Under the pieces are notes generated by a model. It saw only the letters and a program-made list of their open reading frames with translations. It had not been told where the DNA came from and did no database searches. A program made the position numbers and the translations under genes. This document shows positions 14,201-28,100 of a stretch of 64,000 nucleotides of DNA, piece by piece (positions within the stretch are counted from its first letter, which is position 1; each line of letters starts with the position of its first letter). The DNA comes from Sipunculus nudus (lineage: Eukaryota; Annelida; Sipuncula; Golfingiida; Sipunculidae): NCBI GenBank assembly GCA_026874595.1, contig CM049314.1:33984229-34048228 (forward strand), given 5' to 3'.

Positions 14201-15374
14201 TTTTCCATGGGTGCAGCTAGTTTATTAATTAATGATATAATGATTAATGCAAAATAGTTGTTAAGGATCCCTGATGGCCGTTGAGTCGGCCAGGGCCTTT
14301 TTGTGATGAGAGTGATCACAGAGTGATCATTCAGGATTTAGTCTTCGGTGTCTAGAAGCCCGCCAGTAGGTATCCAGTGTCGCCAGTGGAATTCCATTGA
14401 TGCTAGTTAGATCCAGTTGTGCCAGTATACGACGTCTAGAGACTGTTAAACCGGACTCTGTGTACAACTGTAGTTTTGTGTGCAGCCAGTGCAGTTAATG
14501 TAGACCATATTCCTGGTCTTGATAGGTGTCACATGTTGGGAACCCTAACTGGTAGGTGGTTTTGAATTTTGTCAATTTTGTAAATACATTCTTTATTGCT
14601 TAGCAACCCTGTCCGTCACTTGAAAAAGAGCAACATTTTTCGTATGGCGTCGGAACGGGGCAACGTTTATCGGGTGACACTCTCTTAACTAACGGATTGA
14701 CGAACGGACGTTGGATAAAGGGGGTCGATACAAGCCAGATGACTTTCAGTCAGCCGAGGTTATACGCTATATCAGCCGACATATTACCTTTCATGAAAAC
14801 AATCTTGCCAAAATATGAATAATAGTATACAGCGACAAGCCGGACCTTGGTCCCTGTTTTTTTCAGACCTGGACAGGCAACCACATATATTAGCAGAGAT
14901 AGATATACAATTAATGATCATTAAGTTTTATTCCGAAACATATCTATCAATACCATTTGATGACTGCATGAATGTTGACGATGTTATAAATTTGTCTGTA
15001 AAAAATGTCCTCGTTTAGGCATACTGACTATACTTACTGTTTTTAAATAGTTCTCGGTTTTTTGGTTGCTCCCGCACCAGTAATCTCAATTCACACGGTT
15101 CGGACACATGGAAATCAAATTCAACGCAGTAGGTTCCATTCTCAAAATATTTTCTCGTCTGAAGAGATGATTCATTGCCCGTTCTTGCATAGTCTGCTGC
15201 TCGGAGGTAGTTGTTGACTAGATCTAGAATGAGAGAATAGAAACAATATGTTCGTTATGTGTATGTATTGTGTCCGGTCAGTACCGTCAAACTATCTTCA
15301 ACGTCCGGGCAGGGGGTGGGAGTGATTCATATGGGTAGATTGGAGCAACTGAGCAACTATTAGAATATATTCTT

Positions 15375-15442
<68 letters not shown>

Positions 15443-18400
15443 CATGTGCATCTGAATATATTTGATCGATTAAAATAAAGTGTAAGATTAAAAAATATAG
15501 TCAAGCAAAAAGGGATATACGTAAGTCGAATTATTGATAAAAAAATTATTTTCAGTTTATCAATCTTTTTTTTTTTATTTATCATGTCTGTAATGTGTTG
15601 GGAGATGTATACAAGCTGTTTCAAAGATGCATTCAAGTTTTTTTTTGACATTGTAACAAAAGCATTGTAAGTGATACAAAGTTGAACGTTTAAGCATTTC
15701 AAAAAGAATTTTATCATATAATTGAACACAATATCTTTTCAGTCATTTAGTAACTATACTCATCTTCCATGATCTATACTACTATATACTTCAATATCAA
15801 CATTACAGGCTGCTGTGTGACAGCTTGAAAGGCCTGCTTTCTTACTGGTTTACCGAACAATTATTTTTGTGATAAAGTTTAAAATTCGCTTAACCTAATT
15901 GATTTGCTTTAAATCACAAGGATAAAAAATCTGGGATTTAGGTACTGCCCCTTCTTGAGAAAGCTTAAATGACACAATCCACAAATTCAAAAGAAAAATG
16001 ATGGTATAAAATAAATTGAATTTAAAAAGAATAAAATTGTGCCTTTAAATGCGGATCATCTTGCTGGATGTATATCGATTTCAGTTAGTCTTATAAAATT
16101 CATTTTCATACCTTATTACAGTATGAATAATTATTTCTCAAACATTTAAGAATATGACAAGGCTATGTGTAATAATGGTAACTTAAAATAAACTAAATAA
16201 AAATGTTATGATATCTATCTTCTTCTTTATGTTATAACCATGCCTTTTCCCGGAAGAAGGGCTCTGAGAGGCATTCTTTCAATTGTTGAATAGTAAACAT
16301 CTCTAAGAATAAAGAACTTTTGACACTTCGCATACATTTCAAATATATTTATAAATTTAAGTACAATGCCAATAGTCATTTTACTGATTGAACAGTTCAG
16401 TTCAATCGTGATCAATAAATGATGGACAATACGTTGGTCACCTCATATATCCCCTCCATAAACAGTAAATCAGTAGACGATATGAGCAGATCCGTATTAC
16501 TGTAATTAATTGGTCTGAGTAAATACATCTTAAGCCTCAGGACGATAATAAAAGATAAATAAGAAGATAAGTCTTCTGCGAAATTCAAACATATATAGGT
16601 TAAGCTGACTATTCTGCAAAATAGAGCACATATAATTAAGACTAGGTAGTTACACAGGCAAATTGTGTTATAATGATTACCAAATTTCAGTCATAACACG
16701 TAATGCCTGGACATTTTAGTCATTTCGTGAAATGCTTGAGTGAATCAGTCATTTCGTGTAATGCCTGAAATGTTCAGTCATTTGCGTAATTGGAAGTGAC
16801 CAAACCAAAAATATATATATAAGCTAGGGGTTGAAGTGCTCTGTGTATATATATATATGTGTGTGTGTGTTTGTGTGTGTATTGTGATTGTTTTTTTTTT
16901 CACATACGGTTACTTCAGATAAATGATTTTTCTTCATGAAACTACATTGTATAAGCAAATTGTTTCATTTCACGATACACTCAATCATATACGCATTTTT
17001 TTTATTTCAGTTTTAGTATAAATCACTTCACACACCTTTTGCTGCAGGATCTGTTCTTGTTGGAGCCTTCCGATACGTAGGTACGAAAGACGGGTCGAGT
17101 CCCCCAGACCTCTCCCATCGGTATTTCTCCTTTTCCTTATCTCCAACAGTCTGCCATAAGAACTCCGAACAGCCTTGTTTGTTCTCGAAGGTACATCCAA
17201 TAATGAACTCTGTCATTTAAAATTATACCGGTAAACACAGTGACACAGGGGTATCTTTAGGAGGGACGCAAATCGCTCAACTTGAAAATTGTGGCTTGCT
17301 CAAATTTAATACAGACAAATACCATATCGGTGATTCCATCGCAACCAATAAAGAAATAAATCACAGCACAAGTTTTGATGGAATTCTCAAAATTTTTCCT
17401 AGGGCAAACTCTGTATGAAACATGGTGCACTTACAGCAAAAGATTAAAGCTGCAACATTTCCATGTCTACAGACCATGTAAGGATTGGTCGGGGTGCTCT
17501 AAGTTTTATTTTGTTAATTCTAGGAGGGATTTTCAGTCATACTTTCAGACAACAAATACCATTAAATATACTATTCACCCTTCTATTAGCAATCAAAATT
17601 TGGAACAAGTGGCCCAGGGGGTATGACGCTTAGATGAATAAAATTGACATGTAGATTACCCTTATTTTAATTATTGATGTTAGAAACATTTTTCTGGTGA
17701 AAAATATTTTTTAATTTTACCAGTTTTATTTCTTGGCAGTTGCTTGCAGAATATAGGTCACCATAGCCTAGTTCCAGGCTGAATAAAATTGACATGTAGG
17801 TGACGCATATATTCATTATTGATGTTAGAAATATTTTTCTGGAAAAAATATATTTTAATGTTTTCCAGTTTTATTTTTGGGCATTTGCTTGCAGAATATA
17901 GGTCACCATTATAGCCTAGTCCAAGATTCTCAAGAAGATATGATCAGAACCTCCCCGAATGCTACGTTAGAAGATCCCGGAGCTAACAGATACAATTTAT
18001 GTAATACCAGGTCTATAAAAAAGAAGAAAACACGAGTACAAGTTAAGAAAAAATAAATAGTTGGCGGAGTCAGTAAGGATCTAATGCTCATCTATGCATT
18101 GAAAGAATGATGACAACCATTGCATTCATTATTCCGATACTGCACGATTTTATTTTTGTTATAGTCTTGCATGCACAAACGGACCCCATAAATCCGAGAT
18201 TATAGGTCGCAGAGACCTAATTTGCGATGGCCATGCAAATTTTTAAGGACTTCCCTGAAAATCAGGTTAAATATTCTAAGTACAGCTGTTACGATTTGTG
18301 TCCTGGTAATGGCTATAGATCAGATGGCTTTCTGTCAGCTGAACTAACACAATTATCAAATTAAGTATCCACCAAACAAAAGAAATTCCTTGTTCCTATC

Positions 18401-21220
18401 AGGGTAATACAATTTGACTTAATATGAGAATTACAGTCCTGCTTTTATTTTCTGATTTCCCATATTTAGCATATTACTTGCATTTTTATTATGTGAGCAA
18501 CCCTAAAAATGATATTTAATTCAGGGGTTAAGTTGCTTAGAACATATAAGATTACAAAATTATGAAATATAAGAATGATGTGTCTCTCCCTAAATATACC
18601 AATAACTAGGAAAAATGGTGAAATGTCGCTGTTGCTTAAGCAATGGTGGACACTATGTAGTTGTGGACTTGATATTAGCGTATTAATATTTGAGATAAAA
18701 AAAATTCCATGGTGGACACTATGTAGTTGTGGACTTGATACTAGCGTTTTGATAATTGAGATAAAAAATCATGATTTTATTCAACAGCAAAGATAGCAGT
18801 CATACAAAATAATATAGGACATTCAAGTTTTCGGCCAGTAGGTCACACAATATAGGTCACCATGACCTTATTTCAGGTTTCCAAAGACATTTGTCGAGGA
18901 CCTTCTAGAATTTCACGTTAGAGGTTTCTAGTGCTAATGGATACAATTTGTGCCCCGTCTGACTGTCCGGGTGCCCAAAATCATGTTTTCGGCCCGCAGG
19001 TCACAAAATATAGGTCACCATGACCTAATGTGAGGTTTCCAAGGAAACTTGCCTAGGACCTCCCTGGGTGTACAATTAGTAGTTTCTAGGTCTAACGGTT
19101 ACGATGTGTGCCCTGTTAACGGACGGACAGCCGGACGGCCAGACAACCGGACGGACGCCGGACAAAGGGTTATCGTTACAGCTCAATTGACTTACAGTCA
19201 GCTGAGCTAAAAATAATGGTTTTGCTACAGTTCTTCGGGAAATGATGAAGCACTTTATGACCAATATGCATGGCAGTCAATGCATTAGTTTTTCAGATAC
19301 TGGAGGCGTTGTATCAAATTTTAAGTTATTTTGGGGCTCCTTACGACCTCATTATAGCTAGTGGGTAAGAAGATCAAAGATAAGAAGATTCAAGGTCAAG
19401 GGTTTATGATTTCTGCCTGGTTAATGGTGACTGCATCTTTAAATATCTCAAAAATAGAGAAAAAAATGATATAATTTGGGAAAAAAATACAGCTGGCAAT
19501 ACAAGTTTGCAGGAATTGATGAAACACTCCATTATCAATATGCATGATGACCAATGCGTTAGTTATTCAGATGAAGCTTTTGTATAAAATTTTAAGGTTT
19601 TCCAAGGAGATTTTCTTGGACCTCCCTTGATGCCTGTATATCAGAGCTATATCGCTCATAGGATATGGATAACAGAGACCTAATTTCAAGTTTCCTAGGA
19701 CATTTTTGACGGACCTCCCATAATATCAAGTAAGAAGGCTCCAGGTCCAATGATTACGATTTGTGCTCTGTTAATGGATGACCACATCTTTGAAGGTTCA
19801 AAAATAGAGGACAAAATGCGTTAAAAATAAAAAAAATCCAGGTGGAGCCACCATGCTGCAAGAACTTATGAAACCCTCCATGATAAATATCCATACTAAG
19901 AATAATGATGATCAATGAACTAGTTGGTAAGGTATTTGAACTTTAGTATCAAATTTTTAATTATTCTATTTCGGGTCTTTCTGAGCCCTATAGCTCAGAG
20001 GATATCAGTAACAGGAACCTCATTTCAGGTTTCTAAAGAGATTTTTATGGACCTCCAAGGATGTGTAGTAAGAAGACTACGAACGATGGTAACGATTTGT
20101 GCCCTGTTAACAGATGACCGCATCTTTAAAGGTACCAAACATAGATGACAAAATGAGTAAACCCCCCCCCCAAAAAAAAAATCCAGGTTTGGCAATTAGA
20201 TTGCAGGAACTGATGAAACACTGATGAAACAATGCAACGTATGCGTTAAATGAGTCTTTTACTCCCGATATTCTGGACCATCTTCTTGCAACAGTCCATC
20301 ATGATTAAAAATTTGTATTAGGCAAAATATTCCAAATGTGCTAAAACATAAACTCGACTTCTGTGGCTCAGAGGTAGAGCGAATCAGTCAAAGCCGAGAG
20401 ATCGTAAGTCCGAATCTCAGCCGAGGCGGTGAGATTATTTATGGTCGGCCCCCATCCTGGGTGAGCGCTCTGCTGGCTTAATGGCCTTGCCCGACGGCCG
20501 CTATTTAATCACAAAGCGGTGCGACTTTCATGGGTTTCTACGATGGTATGTCCAAGCAATGGGGACGATTATGCACCCTGGGCTAAAAGTGCTATAGCCA
20601 TCGGGCCTGGTTAAAGCCATGATATAAACTGAGAGGAAGCCTGTGATACTGCCCTGTCACGTAGTCAAAAACCAGAATGGAATTCTGCAGATGTACATAT
20701 ACGTAGTTCAGGCTACATTAAAAAAATGGAGGTTGTTACCTCCACCAAAAAATAAACAGTGGAAATTCAACAAGGAAAAAGACCACCCTCCGGTTGTATG
20801 TACTTGTGTAAGATTGCTGTGTAATCATTTAAGTTTTATATCGTTGGGAAAAAGGTTTGTTAAGTTGTTACGGCCTTTATTATTGCAAAGAGGTTGGATG
20901 TGTGTGTGTTGGGGGGGGGGGGGGGCAGGCTTGTACATAGAAAGCATCTTTGTGGTACCAGCATTTGAGATAGGGCAGGTAAACTGTTAGACACATGGGG
21001 TCTTAGCTTGCCTCTCTAAATTTGAATAACCATTTTCCATTTTTACCATTTTTGTGCGCGCATCGCCATATTTTTTTCGGCAATTTGGTCACTTCACATA
21101 ATCGTTTTATATCATATGATCTTTTACGGAAAAAGGAAAATTAACATACTTTCAGACACTTGAAAATTTATATATAATTGAACAGGTCAGAGAGGTAAAA
21201 AAGTCAGTACTGTTACAAAC

Positions 21221-21285
<65 letters not shown>

Positions 21286-21936
21286 GCTCATTAAGCAAAG
21301 TCAAAAGTGTATTTACAATTTTACTGGAAAAGGATGCCTCTTTAAAGGTTCAACATACCACAGGATCTGTCGCATTCCTGCTTTTCCTCGCTCCCTATTC
21401 CGTTTACATCCAGGCATTTATCTCCTGAACACGCCCGTGTTCTTGTCCTTGTCCCAATCCCACATGATTCAGAGCAGGACGACCAGTAATTCCAGGGTTT
21501 CCATTCATCTAAAACAAGAGAAAAATCGACATTGAAAATCTGAAATGCTGAAAAAAATGGAGATTTTGTTTTTGTTGGAGATTTATCAACACAGAGAAGA
21601 CCTGTTTAATTTATGTTTCAATGTTATATAGGAAGTTAATCGAAATGGAAATAGAATAACATTTGCTGATCGAAATGCAGATAGGATATCATTTGTAACC
21701 CCTGTGACCTTGGAAAATAGGTCAAGGTCTATGAAACGGGGTCAAAGGAACTGGCCCATAATATGGTACATCTTTGGTAAGTATTAATGAAATCAGGTGA
21801 AAGTGGCAGAATAATAATAATAATAATAAGAAGAAGAATGCAAAAAGCAAATATCGCCACCTATAGATAGCTTGAGATAATTACCAAAACAAGCTATAAA
21901 CCGGTATGGGGACTCGATGGGTTTCATGTTCAAGAC

Positions 21937-22002
<66 letters not shown>

Positions 22003-22101
22003 GTATATATATATATATATAAAACTGGAGAAAAACAACACTAAAAATTCACAACAGTCTGTTTCACGGGATGCGACCCGATCATCAGATGAATGCGGTT
22101 A

Positions 22102-22142
<41 letters not shown>

Positions 22143-25100
22143 CTAAATTGTTAACACGACTATTTCTGTAATCTTGTTTTAATAAATAAGTATACTGACA
22201 GTCAATAAACTTACCCGTGCAGTCAGGCGTGCATTGATTTGAATGTCTGTAGTCTCCCAAACAAGCCTGGCCTTCTGTACAGTATCTTAAGTATGTGATT
22301 GTTTTGTTTATACAACTACATTCTGTGCTGTTCCATTCCTCTTCTTTTTCAGAGTCAGGACTCCAAACTGTATGAGTGGAAAATTACACACAATTGCACA
22401 CTTTTTTATGAACAATTTTTTATCCGGCAACACAGATAAGGGCTAACAAAGAGTTTAAGTGGAGTTTGCGGTGGAATCATAGTACATATTTCGAACGTCA
22501 TAAGATGGTCGGCAGGGACAAAACAATTAGGTCGTGATACTGGTTTGGTTGTTACTGGTAAGATCACTGGTGGTGTCTGTCCTGTTTTATCTGCATATAA
22601 AAATTGTATACGTGAATATCATTTTTAAGAATATTTAAGAATGTACAGTGGCATACATGTCCGCCGATTTAACGTTTAAAACCCTTAATTTTCAGATAGC
22701 ACATACTTACCACTGTTACAACTTCCTTTAAGCAGATGAAGGTCATCGGCTCTGATAACGGTGTAACTATTACTCTTGTATATGTCCTCATCAGTTCTGG
22801 CCGTAATAATAAGGCGAACGCTTTGACTGTGCTTTATGCTAAACGGAACAACACGTTGAGGCCAATATGGATCATCTGTATCAAGATCATCTGTAAGTAA
22901 AGGATTAAATATATGGGTATATCAAAAGTCTAGGTGTAGATCTACCATTCCGTTGCTAGATGTACTTGCCTGGATGGACGTCACTATGTAAAAAGTTTAT
23001 TTCAAAGTTGCCCTTAATTACAGGTGCACAATCCTGGGTTTGACCGGACCGGATCGGCAACATAAATTGCGATCGACGCATTAGTTATTCAGATATTGGA
23101 TAATTGTTTTTTTTTAATTATTCAGGGGTTACTCAGAAGCCCCATAGCTAGGAGGATATAGTTAACAGAGACCTTAGGTTTCCGAGGAGATATTTAATTG
23201 ACCTCTCGGTATGTCAAGTTAGAAGATTCCAGGTCGGCCAACCTGGTTAACAGACGGACTGACGACGGAGTAATCGCTATTGCTCAGATGACTATATAGT
23301 AAAATATTGCTTTATCAATAGCTTTACCTGTTGTAAATTACAAGAACTCTCCATCTTTCAAAAGATTACGTCAACTGCTAACGAAATGAAGATGTAGTCC
23401 CATTATTGAACAGAATTGAGCGTGTCCATAACTGTCCACGATAAGCATTGTGTTTCGAATATGAAAACAAACTGCACAGCTACTGTTGAAACAAATTCTT
23501 TAATCAGCAAGAATACCTGCAGTTCATGCTAATGACACGAAAACTTCTATCGGTTAAACTATCCATTTCAAATAATCGTTATGTTTAATGGTAAAATAAG
23601 CCCGTGTCGTATTGAATTGCTCACGTTTATCATGAAAAGAACGGCCGTTACATAAAACATCATGAATGCAACTGTTTTAAGATGGTTTTATTTGACGGAA
23701 CAAATTTAAACAGCAGGGAGATAAGTATATTTGAAATCATCAAATGTAAATTTCATTATGCACGTCAAATATCCCTTTTATGTATGAATCTTGAATGGAA
23801 TGTGCATAACATTTTTCAATCCACTGTGTTGCACTTATCGGTACCCGCTTCAATATTTAGGTTGGGCAGCCTAAAACCACGCGTCCGGTAGGACGCTTAA
23901 GGGTTGATAACCGCGAGTCCCAGACCGGTATCAAGCGTCGCTGACGCTTATTCCGGCATTTCTTAATGCCCTGGAAGAGGTATGATATAACTGTACCAGT
24001 CGTTTGTGAAATGTTTCCAGTGTCACTATCGTCTTGTAAAGCATGCACTTACCTTTCAGTATGCGATCAGCATTGATGTCGAAATCAACATCAACAGACA
24101 ACGAAACCGACCCTTTACCAGATTTCCAGAGATGGCCGAGGAAGCAATAATTTCCAGTCGGGAGGTCAGGGACCCGGGTTGTCAGGTTTATGTTTTGAAA
24201 ATACACACCCTTGATCTCATAGAAGTATCCTGTTGAATATAACATTTATATTCGAATATAACAGCCTCGAGGGGATGAGTCTTCTGGTGCTTTTAATTTC
24301 ACACAGATTACGAATAAGACCGATGGGTCATGGATTTCAGCTTGGCAATTGAGTGAGGGAGATTTTGACAACAAAAGCATAGTGTCAACTAATTGGATCT
24401 TTAAATGATCAACGCCAATACTAGAGCATGGAAGAGCAATGGGACATACTTTTCACAATAGTAATAATACATTAATAAAATGTGAAGAAAAGATATTTAG
24501 AGGATCTTTGAAAACTATTATCCATAGCTTTAAAAATGTAAAAGAAAAGGAACGTAATGAGAAGGTTACAATGAGACCAAACTGAAAGAGTTTACAAGTG
24601 AAAATTTAAAAACATGTGAAAAAGTAGAGGGACTTATGACAAGTTTAGGCCCCACATAACGAACATTAGTGGATATTGAACAAAAGCAGATCTCTGCCGT
24701 TTAAGAAAATCAGGAGTCGAAATGTATAATTGAAACATTGCCACTGAAAAATTCAAATATTTGGAAACATATGTAATCAGATAAAAAGATAAATGAACCA
24801 GTAAGAAAGCTAAAATGAATGGTAGCAACAATTACCCCCCCCCCCTTTGAAAAATCCTCGATCCGCCCCTGCTTTTCTTTGGCGTTTTACAAGACAGCTT
24901 TCCTTTTTGGAATTACCATATCTGCATGCAGGCGGGACGGCGTAAGGGGAGGGGCTATCACCAGTTTTGTTATCCATGTAATTATGTATTGATATGCATG
25001 GGCTTTTGCTTTCTGTTGCATTTTACATTTCAATTGGATTGCAAACATGGTATTTCACCGATGAGAATCCTAGTTGCGCGTTTTTAATTTAAAATTTCAG

Positions 25101-28100
25101 AAATAAGTATATAAGCGCGTAAACGGCAGTAAAAATGTGTCCTTTTAGCCTCGAAGTGAGTACCTGGTACCTGCCCCTCTTTCGAGGAACCGACAATAAA
25201 TGTGTATAGGGAATGGACTCCTTAGTTTTGGTTGGTAGACTACTCCATACTTTTGGACAAACGAAATGAATTGATTTTTTTAATCATCCGTCCAGTCACA
25301 GGGTTAATCGAGTGCCCCATTTGTGTGTGCCCCATTTGAGCGATGAGTGCTGACACTGTATTGCAGTGAACTGGTGAGTAAAGTATAGGGGCACTGATTG
25401 TCCAACGTTTTTAACCAACAAACATGAGTAATTGCGTCGTTCTTCTACTGAGTGAATGCCAAGCATTATTCTAGGGTCATTTACATTACAATCTAAATCA
25501 AATATTTGGCTAATAATGCGAACTACACGGAATTCAAATGTATGCGACATGTGAACATTTTAACAATTGCATACCGTATGTCGTCATGACATAGCAAAAT
25601 ATGACTGAATCAGGCCTTTTTTTTTGGTCTGACAAAAATACCTACTCAGCCAAGAATCTACTGATTCTGAATAAAGCACCAAGTTTTCAAATTATTGCAC
25701 TTGACATCCGTTCAATTTGCTCTATTTTATACATTCATTAAGTACTAGTATTTTAAACTATTATTCTGCTGCACATCTTTCTTGTATATTGAAGTCTTGT
25801 AGGCAATACTGTGAATTACGTCCTAAGCAAACAAGAACACTGCAAATGGTGCATAATAGGTCTGTTGCAAATCTTGTAACCGCTGACCACATTAAATATG
25901 CATGAATGTGCTGAGAATGTAACACAAGTGAGGGACTGTATTGGTTAATACCATGATGACTTTCATGAAAATCCATCAGATTTTTTGCTTAATGTCAATA
26001 AGTTATTTTTAATATTGATATAACACGACATGGTTTATGAGAAATCTAAAAAATGCTAGAGTTAGAAGCAAACATTACAAGATTGATTGGCAATATCTTA
26101 TTACAACAAGTGTCAAAAACTAGATTTTTTTTATTTTTTTATGGTAAATTAAAATTGCATCATGTTACGTAATAAAATCTCTAGAGGATAAGGAGTTGAT
26201 TGTAAACCCCGTAAAGTGTTACCTTTACTCCAGAAAGGAGCTGTTAGCATAATTACTTCAGCATTTTATCGAGCACAATCTGATATTTTATTTCAGTCGG
26301 TGAATATTCATGAGTTATCAATGATGTTAAATATGTCCTTCTTTTCATGCATGAATTTAACAAAGGCCTCCTATCGTCTCTTATAAATAATTTATTTTCA
26401 GAAATTACTAATGTTTAAAATACCAGACAATGTAAATACTTATTTGTAACAGTCAGCAAAAGTTTCAGGAATGTACAGAACTAACAATTTTATAAGTGCA
26501 AATTAATGGAACACTTACAGATCAGGATTTGACAAGACCATGTCTATCTACGTTTTAAAGAAAAGGTTAAACAATATATAATGTTTCAAAAAATAAATTA
26601 TCAATTCCACATTATACATGGCTTTCAACTACTCATGCACATTTCCTGTTCACTACACAATATTTCCTGTTTGCTCTGATCACTAAATATAATGTAATTA
26701 ATGTTCGGGCATACATACCTCATTAAGGTTGAGCCCCCTTTGATCAATGACATAAAATATATATTTATTGGTGACATATCAAAATGTTTTGAAGCATGTC
26801 CCTACTTTTGTATTACGCCTTGGTAAATAAAGATGAAGTTCAAGGTCATGTCATCATGGCGCCACTAAAGTCTGGTGACCTCTGTCTTCATTTAATATGC
26901 ATGGATTTTGTTGGAAATCAAAATTATGCGAAATATCGTACTGATTAATAATTCTTTTTAGATTCATATCAAATTCCAAGTACGTTATCTCGGCAACACG
27001 AAAAATTATCCTAGTGACCTTTGACCTTATTAAATATGTGTGGATTTGGCCCTTAATCGAATTCCGGCGAGATGATTAATTGGTAAGTAGTTATGGTGAG
27101 TCACGTGAAAAAAAAGAATATGTTACTTCAATCTAAACCAAAAGTAAATTATTGCAAATCATTCCGCTATGCTATTTATTCCAGCCGGCTTAACAGTTTT
27201 TGCATCGACATTGACTGAGAATATGACTGCAAATTTATCACATTTCAGTTTCCACTGATACCACTTATATCATTGATATGTCAACGGAACAAGAGTGGAA
27301 CTAAAATTGATCCTTGTGGAATACCTGTGAAGACACGCTGCGGTAAGCTTGTATCATTTCGATCTTTTCAACCTGAAGTGTGCCAGAAAGATTATTTGCT
27401 AACACATGATGTCCATACTTATTTATCCATATATGCTTTACTTATTTGTAAAACTTTCAGGATCGATAGTATTAAAAAATCTTAAGATTAAAAAAATGTG
27501 CACCCTTTGATTTTTTAGTACTAACAACTTCTAGACAAACGTCTACCACTTAATATAAACTTGTTAGCGGAGAATGCTTTCTTAGACAAGCCGAATGGTC
27601 ATGTGTTATCATAAGTTATCAAGTTTCATAATGTTGTCAGAAATACCCAAAGATTTTAGGAATATCTGGTAGGTAGGATGGGAATAGGCCGAACATTACC
27701 GGGGCTATCCTGAGGAACCTTTGTATACTGGTGTTATTTTTGGAACTTTCCAATCATTAGGACGATCTTCATTTGAAAAAAATAGAATAAACATTGAAGC
27801 TAAGCTGGTCAATATGTCGCATGCATCTAGAATTAGTAGTTTTCAATCAAACCAAAGAATATTCGTGTTTTGTTAATCAGAGAGTTTTGATAATCGCTTG
27901 TTTATGAATTGAGCATTATATTTAATGAATGTAAATGTATGTGCTGCTATGGAATAATAAAACTTAATTGTCCCATGATTGACCAAACAAATGTGTTAAA
28001 TAATGAATATTTATCATAACATTTAGGTTCTTTTACATCGGTAACAGTCAAAAGTGACACAACCCTTGACAGTTTTATGAAATTGTAGTCTTTATTTTTA

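Larger units (their letters stand above)
17600..20230 (+). repeat. Cluster of family A dispersed repeats
   Basis: Successive partial copies repeat the blocks ataggtcaccatgacct, ttagaagattctaggtcc, gatttgtgccctgttaac and a GGACGG-rich tail at about 19110-19200. This is local tandem or nested accumulation in the 4.1-kb intron between TSP1 repeat 3 and MAM 2. No gene is supported here. Confidence 0.7.

Noticed and set aside
15298-15729. 143-codon minus-strand frame
   Set aside because: Its middle is an Ile-Tyr run translated from a (TA)n microsatellite.
17636-20230. Regularly spaced repeats considered as a CRISPR-like or satellite array
   Set aside because: Unit lengths vary from 66 bp to several hundred, spacers are themselves repeats, and the sequence is eukaryotic intron.
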